This document shows, one piece after another, positions 51,902-61,976 of a stretch of 64,000 bases of DNA. The position numbers and the translations under genes were made by a program. Position 1 is the stretch's first letter; every line of letters starts with the position of its first letter. Below the pieces are notes generated by a model. That model was not told the origin of the DNA. It saw nothing but the letters and a program-made list of their open reading frames with translations, and searched no databases. The DNA is from Tianweitania sp. UT-5YL-CI-8 (lineage in GTDB: Bacteria; Pseudomonadota; Alphaproteobacteria; Rhizobiales; Rhizobiaceae): positions 372,001 to 436,000 of the forward strand of contig NZ_JASCRR010000001.1 of the NCBI RefSeq assembly GCF_030010215.1, written 5' to 3'.

Positions 51902-52184
51902 GCCAGCTTTAAGCCTCAAGCCGCTGCGGGATGCAACCGCCCCGACGGCCAACCGCGCGACACAGGTCCAATCTCACTTCGAAGGGTGTTGAAAACCTCA
52001 GAAACCCTGCTGTCTGCCGAAACTTTGGCTTCAGTCGGCCGACGATCATCCACATGCTTTGGAGGCTTGCCCTTGCGGCGACGGCCTCAGTCTGATTCCC
52101 TGTCAGTATGGGGGGGGTTGCCCTGATTCGTACGCCCCGCTCAGCGACAGGGTGGCGCTTCAGGCGCCTGATAGGTTGATAAAC

Positions 52185-53177
52185 ATGAACACCAAGCCGC
52201 AAATTCTCGAGATGAAGCCGAAGATGACCGTTATCGGCGTCGGAGGCGGCGGCGGAAACGCCGTCAACAACATGATCGCCGAGAAGCTGGAAGGCGCTGA
52301 ATTCATCGTTGCCAACACCGACGCCCAGGCGCTCACAATGTCCAAGGCCACCCGGCTGATCCAGTTGGGCGCTCACGTGACCGAAGGCCTGGGCGCAGGC
52401 TCGATGCCCGATATTGGCCGCGCCGCCGCTGAAGAATCCATCGACGAGATCATGGACCATCTGGCGGGCACGCATATGTGCTTCGTGACGGCTGGGATGG
52501 GGGGCGGCACCGGAACGGGCGCGGCGCCCGTCATCGCCAAGGCCGCCCGCGACGCAGGCATTCTGACGGTCGCTGTCGTCACCAAGCCGTTCGTTTTCGA
52601 AGGTACGCGTCGTACGCGCGCTGCCGAGGAAGGCATCGAGCGTCTGCGCGAATGCGCCGATACGGTCATCGTCATCCCGAACCAGAACCTGTTCAGAATC
52701 TCAGACGCGAAGACCACCTTTGCCGATGCCTTCGCCATGGCCGATCGCGTGCTCTATTCCGGCGTCGGCTGCATCACCGATCTGATCGTTAAAGAGGGCC
52801 TGATCAATCTCGATTTTGCCGACGTGAAATCCGTCATGCGCGACATGGGCCGTGCGATGATGGGAACTGGCGAGGCTTCAGGCGAAGGCCGCGCGAAGAT
52901 GGCGGCGGAAGCCGCAATCGCAAATCCCCTGCTGGATGAAACGTCGATGGCCGGCGCCAAGGGCGTGCTCGTCTCGATTTCCGGCGGTATGGACATGACG
53001 CTGTTCGAGGTCGATGAAGCGGCCACCCGTATCCGCGAAGAAGTTGACACCGATGCCGACATCATCGTCGGCGCCATTTTCGACCAGGCCCTGCAAGGCA
53101 AATTTCGCGTCTCCGTCGTCGCCACGGGCCTTGGACGAAGCGCCGATGTCATCCAGCTTGGACGAAAAGCCGGATAG
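52185..53177 (+). CDS. ftsZ: FtsZ family GTPase, short form lacking the C-terminal tail
   Basis: A 330-residue tubulin homologue. The GTP-binding signature GMGGGTGTG is at about 104-112; early loop [14 protein letters not shown] and the T7 loop [11 protein letters not shown] with its catalytic Asp are intact. The protein ends at QLGRKAG right after the core, so it lacks the linker and the C-terminal peptide that binds FtsA/ZipA-type partners. This matches the second short FtsZ of rhizobia (FtsZ2), which accompanies a full FtsZ elsewhere. The gene stands alone. ATG 52185 fits the family; a 52059 start would add non-homologous residues. Confidence 0.93.
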   Translation: MNTKPQILEMKPKMTVIGVGGGGGNAVNNMIAEKLEGAEFIVANTDAQALTMSKATRLIQLGAHVTEGLGAGSMPDIGRAAAEESIDEIMDHLAGTHMCFVTAGMGGGTGTGAAPVIAKAARDAGILTVAVVTKPFVFEGTRRTRAAEEGIERLRECADTVIVIPNQNLFRISDAKTTFADAFAMADRVLYSGVGCITDLIVKEGLINLDFADVKSVMRDMGRAMMGTGEASGEGRAKMAAEAAIANPLLDETSMAGAKGVLVSISGGMDMTLFEVDEAATRIREEVDTDADIIVGAIFDQALQGKFRVSVVATGLGRSADVIQLGRKAG

Positions 53178-53250
53178 GCCTTTCGTCAACGCATCAGGCT
53201 TGACGGCCATAGGCCTCTCAGAATTATGACACACTTGGCATGAGCCGATC

Positions 53251-54174
53251 CTATGCCAACATAAGATCGTTTGCCGCGCGGCGTACCGATACCAGCAGCC
53301 GTTCGAAGCCGGGCAGCGAGTCCATCTGTGTGCGCATGGTCAAGCCTACCGGCCCCTTGGTGTCGCCAGTGTCGATGGGCAGCGTGGCTAGAATACCGTC
53401 CTCAATATCCCTGGCGATGACGCCTTCCGAAATCACCCAAACGGCATCGCTGTCGCGCATGAAAGCTCGGCCGAATCCGTCAGATACCGTTTCGATCTCG
53501 GTCTGGATCGCCGGTATGCCATTAGCGATGAAAAAGCGGTCGACGAAGGGTCGGATGATCGAGCCGCGCGTCGGCATCAGAACCGGAAACGCGCCGATGC
53601 GCTCGAACAAACCTTCGCCTGCCTCCAGCAGCGGATGACCGGCGCGCACAGCGAAAACCACCCGCTCCGAATAGAGATGCTCGAAGAAGAAGCCCGTCAT
53701 CTTTTCGGGTGCGGCCAGCCGTCCGACCACGAGGTCGAGTTCGCCAAGCCGCAGTTGGTCGAGCAGCACGGCATTTTCGCCGGTGACGATCTTGATCCGG
53801 CTGCGCGGGCCTCCGCTGATGAAATGGCGCATCGCCGCCGGCATGATCCGGGCGGAGACGGTTGGCAAGGCACCGACACGCAACGGGACTGTCGGCGCGG
53901 TATCCGTCGCCGAAATGGCATCGAGCCCTTGTCGAACCGCCGACAGCGCCATACCGGCATGGCCTAGAAAGGCTTCCCCCTGCAACGTAATGCGGATACC
54001 CCTGCCCTCGCGTTCGAACAAAACGGCGCCCAACAGTTCTTCCAACTCGCGGATGGACTTCGTCACAGCCGGCTGGCTGATATTGAGTTGCGACGCCGCG
54101 CGGTTCACGCTCTTCTGCCGCGCCACGGCCAGGAATGTGCGGAGATGACGGAGCTTGATGCGCTGATCGACCAT
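53251..54174 (-). CDS. pcaQ: LysR-family activator PcaQ of protocatechuate catabolism
   Basis: A 307-residue LysR regulator: N-terminal helix-turn-helix (VNRAASQLNISQPAVTKSIRELEELLG) and an effector domain (RVGALPTVSARIMPAAMRHF). It diverges from pcaDCHGB, and the intergenic region holds a palindrome of the PcaQ-box type. In Agrobacterium and S. meliloti PcaQ activates this operon in response to beta-carboxymuconate/gamma-carboxymuconolactone. Placement and sequence agree with this. Confidence 0.92.
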   Translation of the reverse strand: MVDQRIKLRHLRTFLAVARQKSVNRAASQLNISQPAVTKSIRELEELLGAVLFEREGRGIRITLQGEAFLGHAGMALSAVRQGLDAISATDTAPTVPLRVGALPTVSARIMPAAMRHFISGGPRSRIKIVTGENAVLLDQLRLGELDLVVGRLAAPEKMTGFFFEHLYSERVVFAVRAGHPLLEAGEGLFERIGAFPVLMPTRGSIIRPFVDRFFIANGIPAIQTEIETVSDGFGRAFMRDSDAVWVISEGVIARDIEDGILATLPIDTGDTKGPVGLTMRTQMDSLPGFERLLVSVRRAANDLMLA

Positions 54175-54182
54175 GAGATTTC

Positions 54183-54198
54183 ATAACCCATGGGTTAT
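54183..54198. promoter_or_regulatory. PcaQ-type binding box
   Basis: ATAACCCATGGGTTAT is a perfect 16-bp palindrome, 8 nt upstream of pcaQ and 73 nt before the pcaD start. It agrees with the ATAACC-N4-GGTTA type motif described for PcaQ in S. meliloti. It probably serves both divergent promoters. Confidence 0.82.
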
Positions 54199-54270
54199 CG
54201 ATGACGCAAAAGAAATGATTTTACGGCCAGCGGAAAACCGGCCATTTTCATGTCAATCGAGGAGGACAGT

Positions 54271-55071
54271 GTGCAATTTACCAGCATCGGCGGCGTGACG
54301 CTGCATTATGCATTTCAAGATGCCGGCGTGGGCAAGCCCGTGCTCGTCTTCATCAATTCGCTCGGCACCGATTTCCGCATCTGGGATGCGGTCGCGCCGC
54401 AATTCGCCCACACACATTCCATTCTGCTCTATGACAAGCGCGGACATGGCCTGTCCGACCTAGGCCAAACGCCCTATTCGATTGACGATCACGTCGACGA
54501 CCTTTCGGGTTTGCTCGACCACGTCGGCGCACAAGAAATCATCGTCTGCGGATTGTCCGTCGGTGGGCTGATCGCGCAGAAGCTCGCAGCCCGCCGTCCA
54601 CAGCGGGTAAAGGCTCTGGTCCTTTGCGACACCGCCCACAAGATCGGCAGCGCCGAAATGTGGAACGGGCGGATCGGCGCCATCGAAGTCGGCGGCCTGG
54701 AACCGCTTGCCCACGGCATTCTGGAGCGCTGGTTTACGCCGGCCTTCCGCGAGACCCGACGCGATGAACTGGCCGGTTGCCGCAATATGCTGATCCGCCA
54801 GTCCGCCGCTGGTTATGCCGCGACCTGCGCAGGGATACGCGACGCCGACCAGACTGAACTGGTCAAGTCGCTAGATGTGCCGACGCTCTGTGTCGTCGGC
54901 GACCAGGACGGCTCTACCTCGCCGGAACTCGTCAAGTCGATGGCTGACCTGATCCCCGGCGCACGCTTTGAGATCATCGCCGATGCCGGCCACATCCCTT
55001 GTATCGAACAGCCCGACGTACTTGTCGCTGTGATCGGGGATTTTCTCAACGCCACCCCAAAGGGAGCGTGA
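54271..55071 (+). CDS. pcaD: 3-oxoadipate enol-lactonase
   Basis: A 266-residue alpha/beta hydrolase that opens 3-oxoadipate enol-lactone to 3-oxoadipate. The nucleophile is Ser96 in CGLSVGGL, with acid Asp in VVGDQDGS and His in ADAGHIPC. I use GTG 54271 because GAGGAGG (54259-54265) sits 5 nt before it and homologues begin like VQFTSIGGVTLHY. ATG 54250 is an in-frame alternative without a ribosome site. First gene of the operon. Confidence 0.92.
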   Translation: MQFTSIGGVTLHYAFQDAGVGKPVLVFINSLGTDFRIWDAVAPQFAHTHSILLYDKRGHGLSDLGQTPYSIDDHVDDLSGLLDHVGAQEIIVCGLSVGGLIAQKLAARRPQRVKALVLCDTAHKIGSAEMWNGRIGAIEVGGLEPLAHGILERWFTPAFRETRRDELAGCRNMLIRQSAAGYAATCAGIRDADQTELVKSLDVPTLCVVGDQDGSTSPELVKSMADLIPGARFEIIADAGHIPCIEQPDVLVAVIGDFLNATPKGA

Positions 55072-55075
55072 CGCC

Positions 55076-55474
55076 ATGAGCGACACCCAGAACCGTTACG
55101 ACCAGGGCATGGCGACCCGCCGCTCGGTCTTGGGCGACGCCCATGTCGACCGGGCGCAGGCAGCCAAGACCGCCTTTGACGAGCCGTTCCAGGACCTGAT
55201 CACGGAGTCGGCCTGGGGCCATGTCTGGTCGCGGCCCCAATGGACCAAGCGCGAGCGCTCGATGGTGACCATCGCGATTCTGGCAACGCTCGGCCAGGAC
55301 GAAGAAGTGGCCATGCATGTGCGCGCCACGCTGAACACGGGCGCCACCCGGGAGGATGTGCGCGAAGCGCTTCTTCACGTGTCAATCTACGCTGGCGTTC
55401 CCGCCGCCAATCACGCATTCAAGATTGCAAAAAAAGTATTCGACGAGATTGACGGCAAGGGAGGCCAAGGATGA
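55076..55474 (+). CDS. pcaC: 4-carboxymuconolactone decarboxylase
   Basis: A 132-residue small all-helical protein of the carboxymuconolactone decarboxylase family, with AFDEPFQDLITESAWGHVWSR and the core TIAILATLGQDEEVAMHVRA. It lacks the CxxC of AhpD peroxidases, as expected. It decarboxylates gamma-carboxymuconolactone to the enol-lactone. It lies 4 nt after pcaD and overlaps pcaH by ATGA. Confidence 0.94.
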   Translation: MSDTQNRYDQGMATRRSVLGDAHVDRAQAAKTAFDEPFQDLITESAWGHVWSRPQWTKRERSMVTIAILATLGQDEEVAMHVRATLNTGATREDVREALLHVSIYAGVPAANHAFKIAKKVFDEIDGKGGQG

Positions 55475-56229
55475 CCGAAGCAAAGTCACTCTCAAACCGG
55501 CGTCCTGAAACCGGCGCCTTCTTCCAGCGCGACCGCACCATGCATCCGCCGGCATTCACGCCGAGCTATAAGACGTCGGTGCTGCGCTCGCCGCAAAAAG
55601 CGCTGCTCTCACTGGACAGCACCCTGTCGGAGATCACCGGCCCCGTCTTCGGCCATAACATTCTCGGCGAACTCGACAACGACATGATCCACAACTTCGC
55701 CAAACCAGGCGAAAGCGCCATCGGCGAGCGGATCATCGTTTATGGTCGGCTGCTCGACGAACGCGGCAAGGGTGTGCCCGGCGCGCTGATCGAGTTCTGG
55801 CAGGCCAATGCCGGCGGTCGCTACCGCCACAAGAAGGAAGGCTACATCGCAGCCCTCGATCCGAACTTCGGCGGCTGCGGTCGTGTCATCACCGACGAAG
55901 ATGGCAACTACTGGATTCGCACGATCAAACCGGGCCCCTATCCCTGGCCGAACGGCCCGAATGACTGGCGGCCGGCCCATATCCACTTCTCCATCTTCGG
56001 CCACGGCTTTGCGCAGCGGCTGATTTCGCAGCTGTATTTCGAGGGCGATCCGATGATCTGGAAATGCCCGATCGTGCGCACCATTCCCGACCGCTCAGCA
56101 GTCGAGCGGCTGGTGGCGGCCCTTGACATGGAAGCCACGATCCCGATGGACTCCCGCGCCTACAAGTTCGACATGGTGCTGCGTGGACGCCGCTCGTCGA
56201 TGTTCGAAAACCGGATGGAAGGCAACTGA
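55471..56229 (+). CDS. pcaH: Protocatechuate 3,4-dioxygenase beta subunit
   Basis: A 252-residue iron-binding subunit of the intradiol ring-cleaving dioxygenase. The four Fe(III) ligands are visible: Tyr in GGRYRHKKEG, Tyr in KPGPYPWPNG, and two His in RPAHIHFSIFG. It cleaves protocatechuate to beta-carboxymuconate. The N-terminus is somewhat longer than in Pseudomonas. Stop and pcaG start overlap in TGATG. Confidence 0.95.
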   Translation: MTEAKSLSNRRPETGAFFQRDRTMHPPAFTPSYKTSVLRSPQKALLSLDSTLSEITGPVFGHNILGELDNDMIHNFAKPGESAIGERIIVYGRLLDERGKGVPGALIEFWQANAGGRYRHKKEGYIAALDPNFGGCGRVITDEDGNYWIRTIKPGPYPWPNGPNDWRPAHIHFSIFGHGFAQRLISQLYFEGDPMIWKCPIVRTIPDRSAVERLVAALDMEATIPMDSRAYKFDMVLRGRRSSMFENRMEGN

Positions 56230-56843
56230 TGGTCCAGAGCCTCGACAGGTTGAAGGAAACCGCCTCGCAGACGGCGGGTCCTTATGTCCATATCGGCCTG
56301 ACGCCGAATTTCTGCGACATCCCCGGCGTCTATCCCGTCGATCTCGGCGACACCATGGTCAACGACAAGACCAAGGGCGAGCGGATCAAGGTCAAGATGC
56401 GCGTCATAGACGGCGCCGACACGCCGCTCAAAGATGCGCTGATCGAAATCTGGCAGGCGGATGCCGACGGGCTTCACAATTCGCCATCGGAGATGCGCGG
56501 CGCCGCAGACCCGAATTTCACCGGCTGGGGCCGCAAGCCAACCGACATGACCACCGGCGAGTGCGTGTTCGACACCATCAAGCCGGGCCGCGTGCCGTTC
56601 AAGGACGGCCGCAAGATGGCGCCGCATTTGACCGTCTGGATCGTTGCGCGCGGCATCAATATCGGGCTGCACACACGCATGTATTTTTCCGACGAGGAGA
56701 AGGCCAACGACGAAGACCCGGTGCTGGCCCGCGTCGAGCATCGCGTCCGCGTGCCGACCCTGATTGCCCAGCGCGACGGCGACACCTACATATTCGACAT
56801 CCATCTCCAGGGCGAGAAGGAAACCGTGTTCTTCGATATCTGA
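56229..56843 (+). CDS. pcaG: Protocatechuate 3,4-dioxygenase alpha subunit
   Basis: A 204-residue partner of PcaH with the same fold but without the full Fe ligand set, as normal for alpha. It shows TAGPYVHIGL at the N-terminus, ALIEIWQADADG and FTGWGR, and contributes to the substrate pocket. One-base overlap with pcaH (TGATG). Confidence 0.95.
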   Translation: MVQSLDRLKETASQTAGPYVHIGLTPNFCDIPGVYPVDLGDTMVNDKTKGERIKVKMRVIDGADTPLKDALIEIWQADADGLHNSPSEMRGAADPNFTGWGRKPTDMTTGECVFDTIKPGRVPFKDGRKMAPHLTVWIVARGINIGLHTRMYFSDEEKANDEDPVLARVEHRVRVPTLIAQRDGDTYIFDIHLQGEKETVFFDI

Positions 56844-56844
56844 G

Positions 56845-57903
56845 ATGTCCATCAGCGCATTCGAACATCCGTTTCTGTCGGGCCTCGCAGGCGATAGCGA
56901 GGTAGCAGTGCTTCTTGGCGCCCAGGCGGAAATCGACGCGATGTTGGCGTTCGAGACCGCCCTTGCCGAAGTGGAAGCCGAGCATGGCGTCATCCCCGAT
57001 GCCGCTGCGCTGGCAATCGCTGCCACGCTGACCGGCTTCACCGCGGATTTCGATGCGCTGAAGGCCGGCACAGCGCGCGACGGTGTGGTCATTCCCGAAT
57101 TCGTCAAGCAGATGCGGTCTGCGGTGGTAGCGCCGCATGCCGAGCATGTGCATTTTGGCGCGACCAGCCAGGACGTCATCGACACCGCGCTGATCCTGCG
57201 TCTCAAGCGTGTCGTGGCGCTTTTGGATCAGCGTCTCGCTTCCTTGGAAGCCGGCTTCGAAAGCCTTTCGGACCGCTTCGGGCAATCCGCCTTGATGGGC
57301 CACACGCGGATGCAGGCGGCGATCCCGATCACGGTGGCGGACCGCGTCGAAAGTTGGCGGGCGCCCATCGCACGGTCCCGCGAACGGCTTTCCCATAGCG
57401 CAAAGCACTTGCTGGTCGTCCAATTCGGCGGCGCGGCAGGAACGCTTGAAAAGCTAGGCACAAAGGGACCTGCCGTCCGCGCTTCGCTCGCCGCGCGCCT
57501 CGGGCTGGACGATGCGCCGCAATGGCAGAGCCAGCGCGACCGCATCGCCGATTTCGCCAATCTTCTGGCGCTGATCACAGGCAGCCTCGGCAAATTCGGG
57601 CAGGATGTCGCATTGCTCGCACAGATGGGCGGCGAAATCCGCTTGACCGGCGGCGGCGGCTCCTCCGCCATGCCGCACAAGCAAAACCCGGTTCCAGCCG
57701 AGCTTCTTGTCACGCTCGCCCGCTACAACGCGGTGCAACTGTCAGGCATGCATCAGGCCATGGTGCATGAGCAGGAGCGCTCGGGCGCTGCCTGGACACT
57801 GGAATGGCTGATCCTGCCGCAGATGGTAATGGCGACCGGCGCCGCCACTCTTGCAGGGCTGGACCTCATCGAGTCTATCGCCTCGCTCGGCAAGCCTTCT
57901 TAG
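56845..57903 (+). CDS. pcaB: 3-carboxy-cis,cis-muconate cycloisomerase
   Basis: A 352-residue fumarase/aspartase superfamily enzyme. The signature GGGGSSAMPHKQNPV (about residues 267-281), HFGATSQDVIDTA and MGHTRMQAAIP are present. It converts beta-carboxymuconate to gamma-carboxymuconolactone. I start at ATG 56845, 1 nt after the pcaG stop. At 352 residues it is shorter than some homologues, which run to about 450. The stop overlaps the convergent GntR gene by 4 nt. Confidence 0.93.
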   Translation: MSISAFEHPFLSGLAGDSEVAVLLGAQAEIDAMLAFETALAEVEAEHGVIPDAAALAIAATLTGFTADFDALKAGTARDGVVIPEFVKQMRSAVVAPHAEHVHFGATSQDVIDTALILRLKRVVALLDQRLASLEAGFESLSDRFGQSALMGHTRMQAAIPITVADRVESWRAPIARSRERLSHSAKHLLVVQFGGAAGTLEKLGTKGPAVRASLAARLGLDDAPQWQSQRDRIADFANLLALITGSLGKFGQDVALLAQMGGEIRLTGGGGSSAMPHKQNPVPAELLVTLARYNAVQLSGMHQAMVHEQERSGAAWTLEWLILPQMVMATGAATLAGLDLIESIASLGKPS

Positions 57904-58679
57904 CGGGAGAGGTCCAAAACCTTGTTCTCGAACAGCCGATTGCGCGACCCTTCGAGGTGCTCGTACATGCGGGTACGGGCCAGTTCCGCCTGGCCGCCGG
58001 CGATGGCGTCGCAAATGTCGCTGTGCTCGTCATAGACCTGCTCGAGCTTGATCAACGGCCCCATAAGAGACAGGCCATGCAGTTTCATGCCGACAGCGAT
58101 GTGCTGGCGCAGCGCGTCGAGGCAGGCGGTGTAGTAGTGGTTGTTGGCAGCCTCCGCCACCGAACGGTGAAAGACGAAATCGACATCGGCGCGGTGGGTC
58201 TGGTCGCGCGTCGCGTCACGCAGTTCGGCCAAGGCAGCGCGTATTTTCATCAGCGACGCATCGTCGTGCCGCTGCGCCGCGAAAAATGCGGCTTCAGGCT
58301 CGATCGTCAGGCGAAATTCATAGCAGCGCTGGATATCGGCAATGGTCTTGACCGGCGAGAAACCCAGGCTGGTTTTCTGCGCGTCGAAAACCCGCACATA
58401 AGTGCCCGACCCCTGGCGCGAATAGACGAGGCCGACCTCGCGCAGCCGCCCCAGCGCATCGCGTACCACAGGCCGCGAGACGCCTAGAAGCGTTGCCAGA
58501 TCGTGTTCGCCGGGCAGCTTGGAGCCGGACGGAAATTCGCCCAGTGTGATGCGCTCCTGCAATTGCTCGAACACCTTGTCCACCAGCTTCGGCGCTTTGG
58601 ACGGCGTGCGGCCGGCGGATTTCTCGGATGCGCCCGACTGCTCGACATCCGCGTCGTCCTGGTGAATTTCCATCGTCAT
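57900..58679 (-). CDS. GntR-family regulator, FadR/FCD subgroup
   Basis: A 259-residue regulator with an N-terminal low-complexity tail, a winged helix (LPGEHDLATLLGVSRPVVRDALGRLREVGLV) and an FCD domain with DVDFVFHRSVAEAANN metal-ligand pattern. The kinase gene upstream on the minus strand ends in ATGA overlap with its start, so it is the last gene of the minus-strand importer-kinase operon. It probably senses the operon's substrate or its phosphate. Confidence 0.9.
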   Translation of the reverse strand: MTMEIHQDDADVEQSGASEKSAGRTPSKAPKLVDKVFEQLQERITLGEFPSGSKLPGEHDLATLLGVSRPVVRDALGRLREVGLVYSRQGSGTYVRVFDAQKTSLGFSPVKTIADIQRCYEFRLTIEPEAAFFAAQRHDDASLMKIRAALAELRDATRDQTHRADVDFVFHRSVAEAANNHYYTACLDALRQHIAVGMKLHGLSLMGPLIKLEQVYDEHSDICDAIAGGQAELARTRMYEHLEGSRNRLFENKVLDLSR

Positions 58680-59977
58680 ATCGCTTCTGCCTGTTCGACT
58701 GGTGCCGGCGAGAGGAATTCGGCCAAAACCATCTCGGTCCCGAATCCCCCGGATTTCACGACGCAGCGCATTTCTCCTCCGTGCCGCACGGCAACCGTGA
58801 ACCAGGGCAGACCCGGGGCCACCTCGCCCCGCGGAAATAGCACGTCGGCGCCAAGCGCGCCAAGTATGGCAAGCGCGGTGTCGCCGCCACCCATGACGAG
58901 CGTTTCGGGCCGCAGTTGTTCTACCGTCCGCAACACACAGGCGGCGAAGGTCTCGGCCACGTTTTCCGCATCGCTTGTCATCTCGCCGCTACACCGAACC
59001 AGTAGCGGCAAGGTGGGGAAACCGGGCAGGCCGAACGTACCGTTCGGAGCGTCCAATACGGCGATTGCGCGGTGGTTTTGCTGCAGAACCTGCATCTGCT
59101 GCACCGTGATCGGATCGCGTGAGCCGAAGGCAAACAGCACGGAGCGGGACGACGGTAAGGTGTCCAGCTTTGCTACGGGGTGTCCAAGACTACGGGCAAA
59201 AGCGAGCCCCAATCCGCGCGCGCCGACGGCCACCGCATCGGACCAGTTATTATTGGCAATGACGGCGTCCAGATCGGCATCGGACTGCGCATCCTCGACG
59301 ACAACCGGCAGACGCACCTCAGCGAAGATCGGCTTGATGGCAAGCGGCGCGTCCACGCCGCGCCCCACGACCGCTCCATCTTGAGTGTAGCGGCCCTGAT
59401 CGGGCACGGCGGAGGCAACGACAAGGCTTTGGCGGCCAACCGCGTTGGCCAATGCTTCTGCTTCCACGGCGACATTGCCCTTTAGCCGGGAATCGATCTT
59501 TTTCAAGACGATGGTGGAGGGGCTTAGACTGGCTGGGGCGGTGCCATATCCCCTCACCGTCTTGCCCGACGGGCTCACCGCCTCTCCCCCACTGCGTAGA
59601 GGAGAGGAACTGCTGCCTCGGCTTATGCAACCTTCGTCCAGCTTGGGTTCCTCGCCCCCATGAAATGGGGGAGAGGCGGTTTGCGAAGCAAACCGGTGAG
59701 CGGATGTCGCCAACCCTTCCAGACGATGCGGAAGTGAAGATGCCACACTCCCAACCAAGACCTCCGCAATCGCCCTTATCCGATCCACGGCATCATCCGG
59801 AGAAGCCGCCCGCGACCCGGTGTTGACCGCGAGTATATCGGGCTGCGATGCAAGCGCCCGCTCAGTTGCCTCCGGCGTCATCGCCACCGCAACTTTCAGC
59901 CCCGAGGCGACGAAGGGCACGGAGGTGTCAAGTGCGCCCGTCAGATCGTCGGCAACGATGGCTGCAAGAAGCGTCAT
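58676..59977 (-). CDS. Four-carbon acid sugar kinase family protein (DUF1537/OtnK-like)
   Basis: A 433-residue kinase of the family that phosphorylates threonate, erythronate or 3-oxo-tetronates. The N-terminal IVADDLTGALDTSVPF and the C-terminal ATP region LVMGGGDTALAILGALGADV are clear. A stretch near residues 93-142 is encoded by an in-frame palindromic repeat and reads as low-complexity (RFASQTASPPFHGGEEP). I start at ATG 59977, overlapping the ATPase stop by ATGA. No aldolase or PdxA-type partner is nearby; the neighbours are an oligopeptide-type importer and a GntR regulator. Confidence 0.85.
   Translation of the reverse strand: MTLLAAIVADDLTGALDTSVPFVASGLKVAVAMTPEATERALASQPDILAVNTGSRAASPDDAVDRIRAIAEVLVGSVASSLPHRLEGLATSAHRFASQTASPPFHGGEEPKLDEGCISRGSSSSPLRSGGEAVSPSGKTVRGYGTAPASLSPSTIVLKKIDSRLKGNVAVEAEALANAVGRQSLVVASAVPDQGRYTQDGAVVGRGVDAPLAIKPIFAEVRLPVVVEDAQSDADLDAVIANNNWSDAVAVGARGLGLAFARSLGHPVAKLDTLPSSRSVLFAFGSRDPITVQQMQVLQQNHRAIAVLDAPNGTFGLPGFPTLPLLVRCSGEMTSDAENVAETFAACVLRTVEQLRPETLVMGGGDTALAILGALGADVLFPRGEVAPGLPWFTVAVRHGGEMRCVVKSGGFGTEMVLAEFLSPAPVEQAEAI
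59553..59700 (-). repeat. Palindromic repeat inserted in frame in the kinase gene
   Basis: Arms 59553-59607 and 59650-59700 are imperfect inverted copies with CTCACCG ends and a shared CCGCCTCTCCCCCA core, around a 42-nt spacer. It resembles rhizobial intergenic palindromes and adds about 49 residues without a frameshift. It is a different subtype from the two in the oxoprolinase gene. Confidence 0.78.
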
Positions 59978-60965
59978 CCCGGCACACTTTCGGCGACCGC
60001 ATGGCAAGCAACATGGTGGCCAGGCACCACCTCGCGCCATTCCGGCACGACGGAGCGGCATTGGTCCATGGCGATGGGACAGCGCGTGTGGAACCGGCAG
60101 CCGGCCGGTGGCGCCAGCGGGCTCGGTACGTCGCCGGTCAAGATTTGCCGGCGGCGCGTCTGCTCGAGTTCCGGATCGGCCTCCGGCACCGCCGACAGCA
60201 GCGCCTTAGTATAGGGATGCAGCGGATTGGAAAACAGCTGCTCGCGCGTGGCGAGTTCGGCCAGCCGGCCAAGATACATGACGCCGACGCGGTCGCTGAT
60301 GTGGCGCACCACGGCCAGGTCATGGGCGATGAACAGATAGGTCAGGCCGTATTTCTGCTGCAGATCGAGCAGCAGGTTGATGATCTGCGCCTGCACCGAC
60401 ACGTCGAGCGCGGAAATCGCCTCGTCGCAGACGATGAACTTCGGCTGGCAGGCAAGCGCACGCGCAATGGCCACGCGCTGTCTTTGTCCGCCCGACAGTT
60501 CGTGCGGATAACGCTGGGCGAAGCGCGAGGGCAGGCCGACATCGGCGAGCAACCGCGCGATGCGTTCGGGCAGTTCGGCCTTGGTCGCCAGTTTGTGGAA
60601 CAGGATTGGCTCGCCCACCACCTCGCCGACGGTCATGCGCGGATTCAGCGTCGAATAGGGATCCTGAAAGACGATCTGCAGCGCGCGGCGATAGGGGCGC
60701 ATGCGCTTTTCGTCGAGCGCGACGATGTTCTCGCCTTCGAAAATGACCTTGCCCGCGGTTGCTCTCTGCAAATTCAGAAGCGTGAAGCCGGTCGTCGACT
60801 TGCCGCAACCGGATTCGCCGACTAGCGACAGGGTTTCGCCGGTCATGATGTCGAAGCTGACATCGTCGACGGCGTAGACGGTCGCGCCCTTCTCGCCAAA
60901 GGCGCCGAGCTTGACGACGAAATGCTTGACCAGATTCTCGACTTTGAGAAGCGGCTGGGCGCCCA

Positions 60966-60966
<1 letters not shown>
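59974..60966 (-). CDS. ABC transporter ATP-binding protein (DppF-like)
   Basis: A 330-residue ATPase: Walker A GESGCGKST, Q-loop FQDPYSTLNPRMTVGE, signature LSGGQRQRVAIARAL, Walker B IVCDEAISALD (Pro of the usual DEPTSALD replaced by Ala). The C-terminal oligopeptide domain is present with the cysteine pattern GCRFHTRCPIAMDQC. I start at ATG 60966, matching MGAQPLLKVENLVKHF; the frame to 61104 is an extension into the upstream gene. TGATG overlap with the DppD-like gene. Confidence 0.93.
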
Positions 60967-61972
<1,006 letters not shown>

Positions 61973-61976
<4 letters not shown>

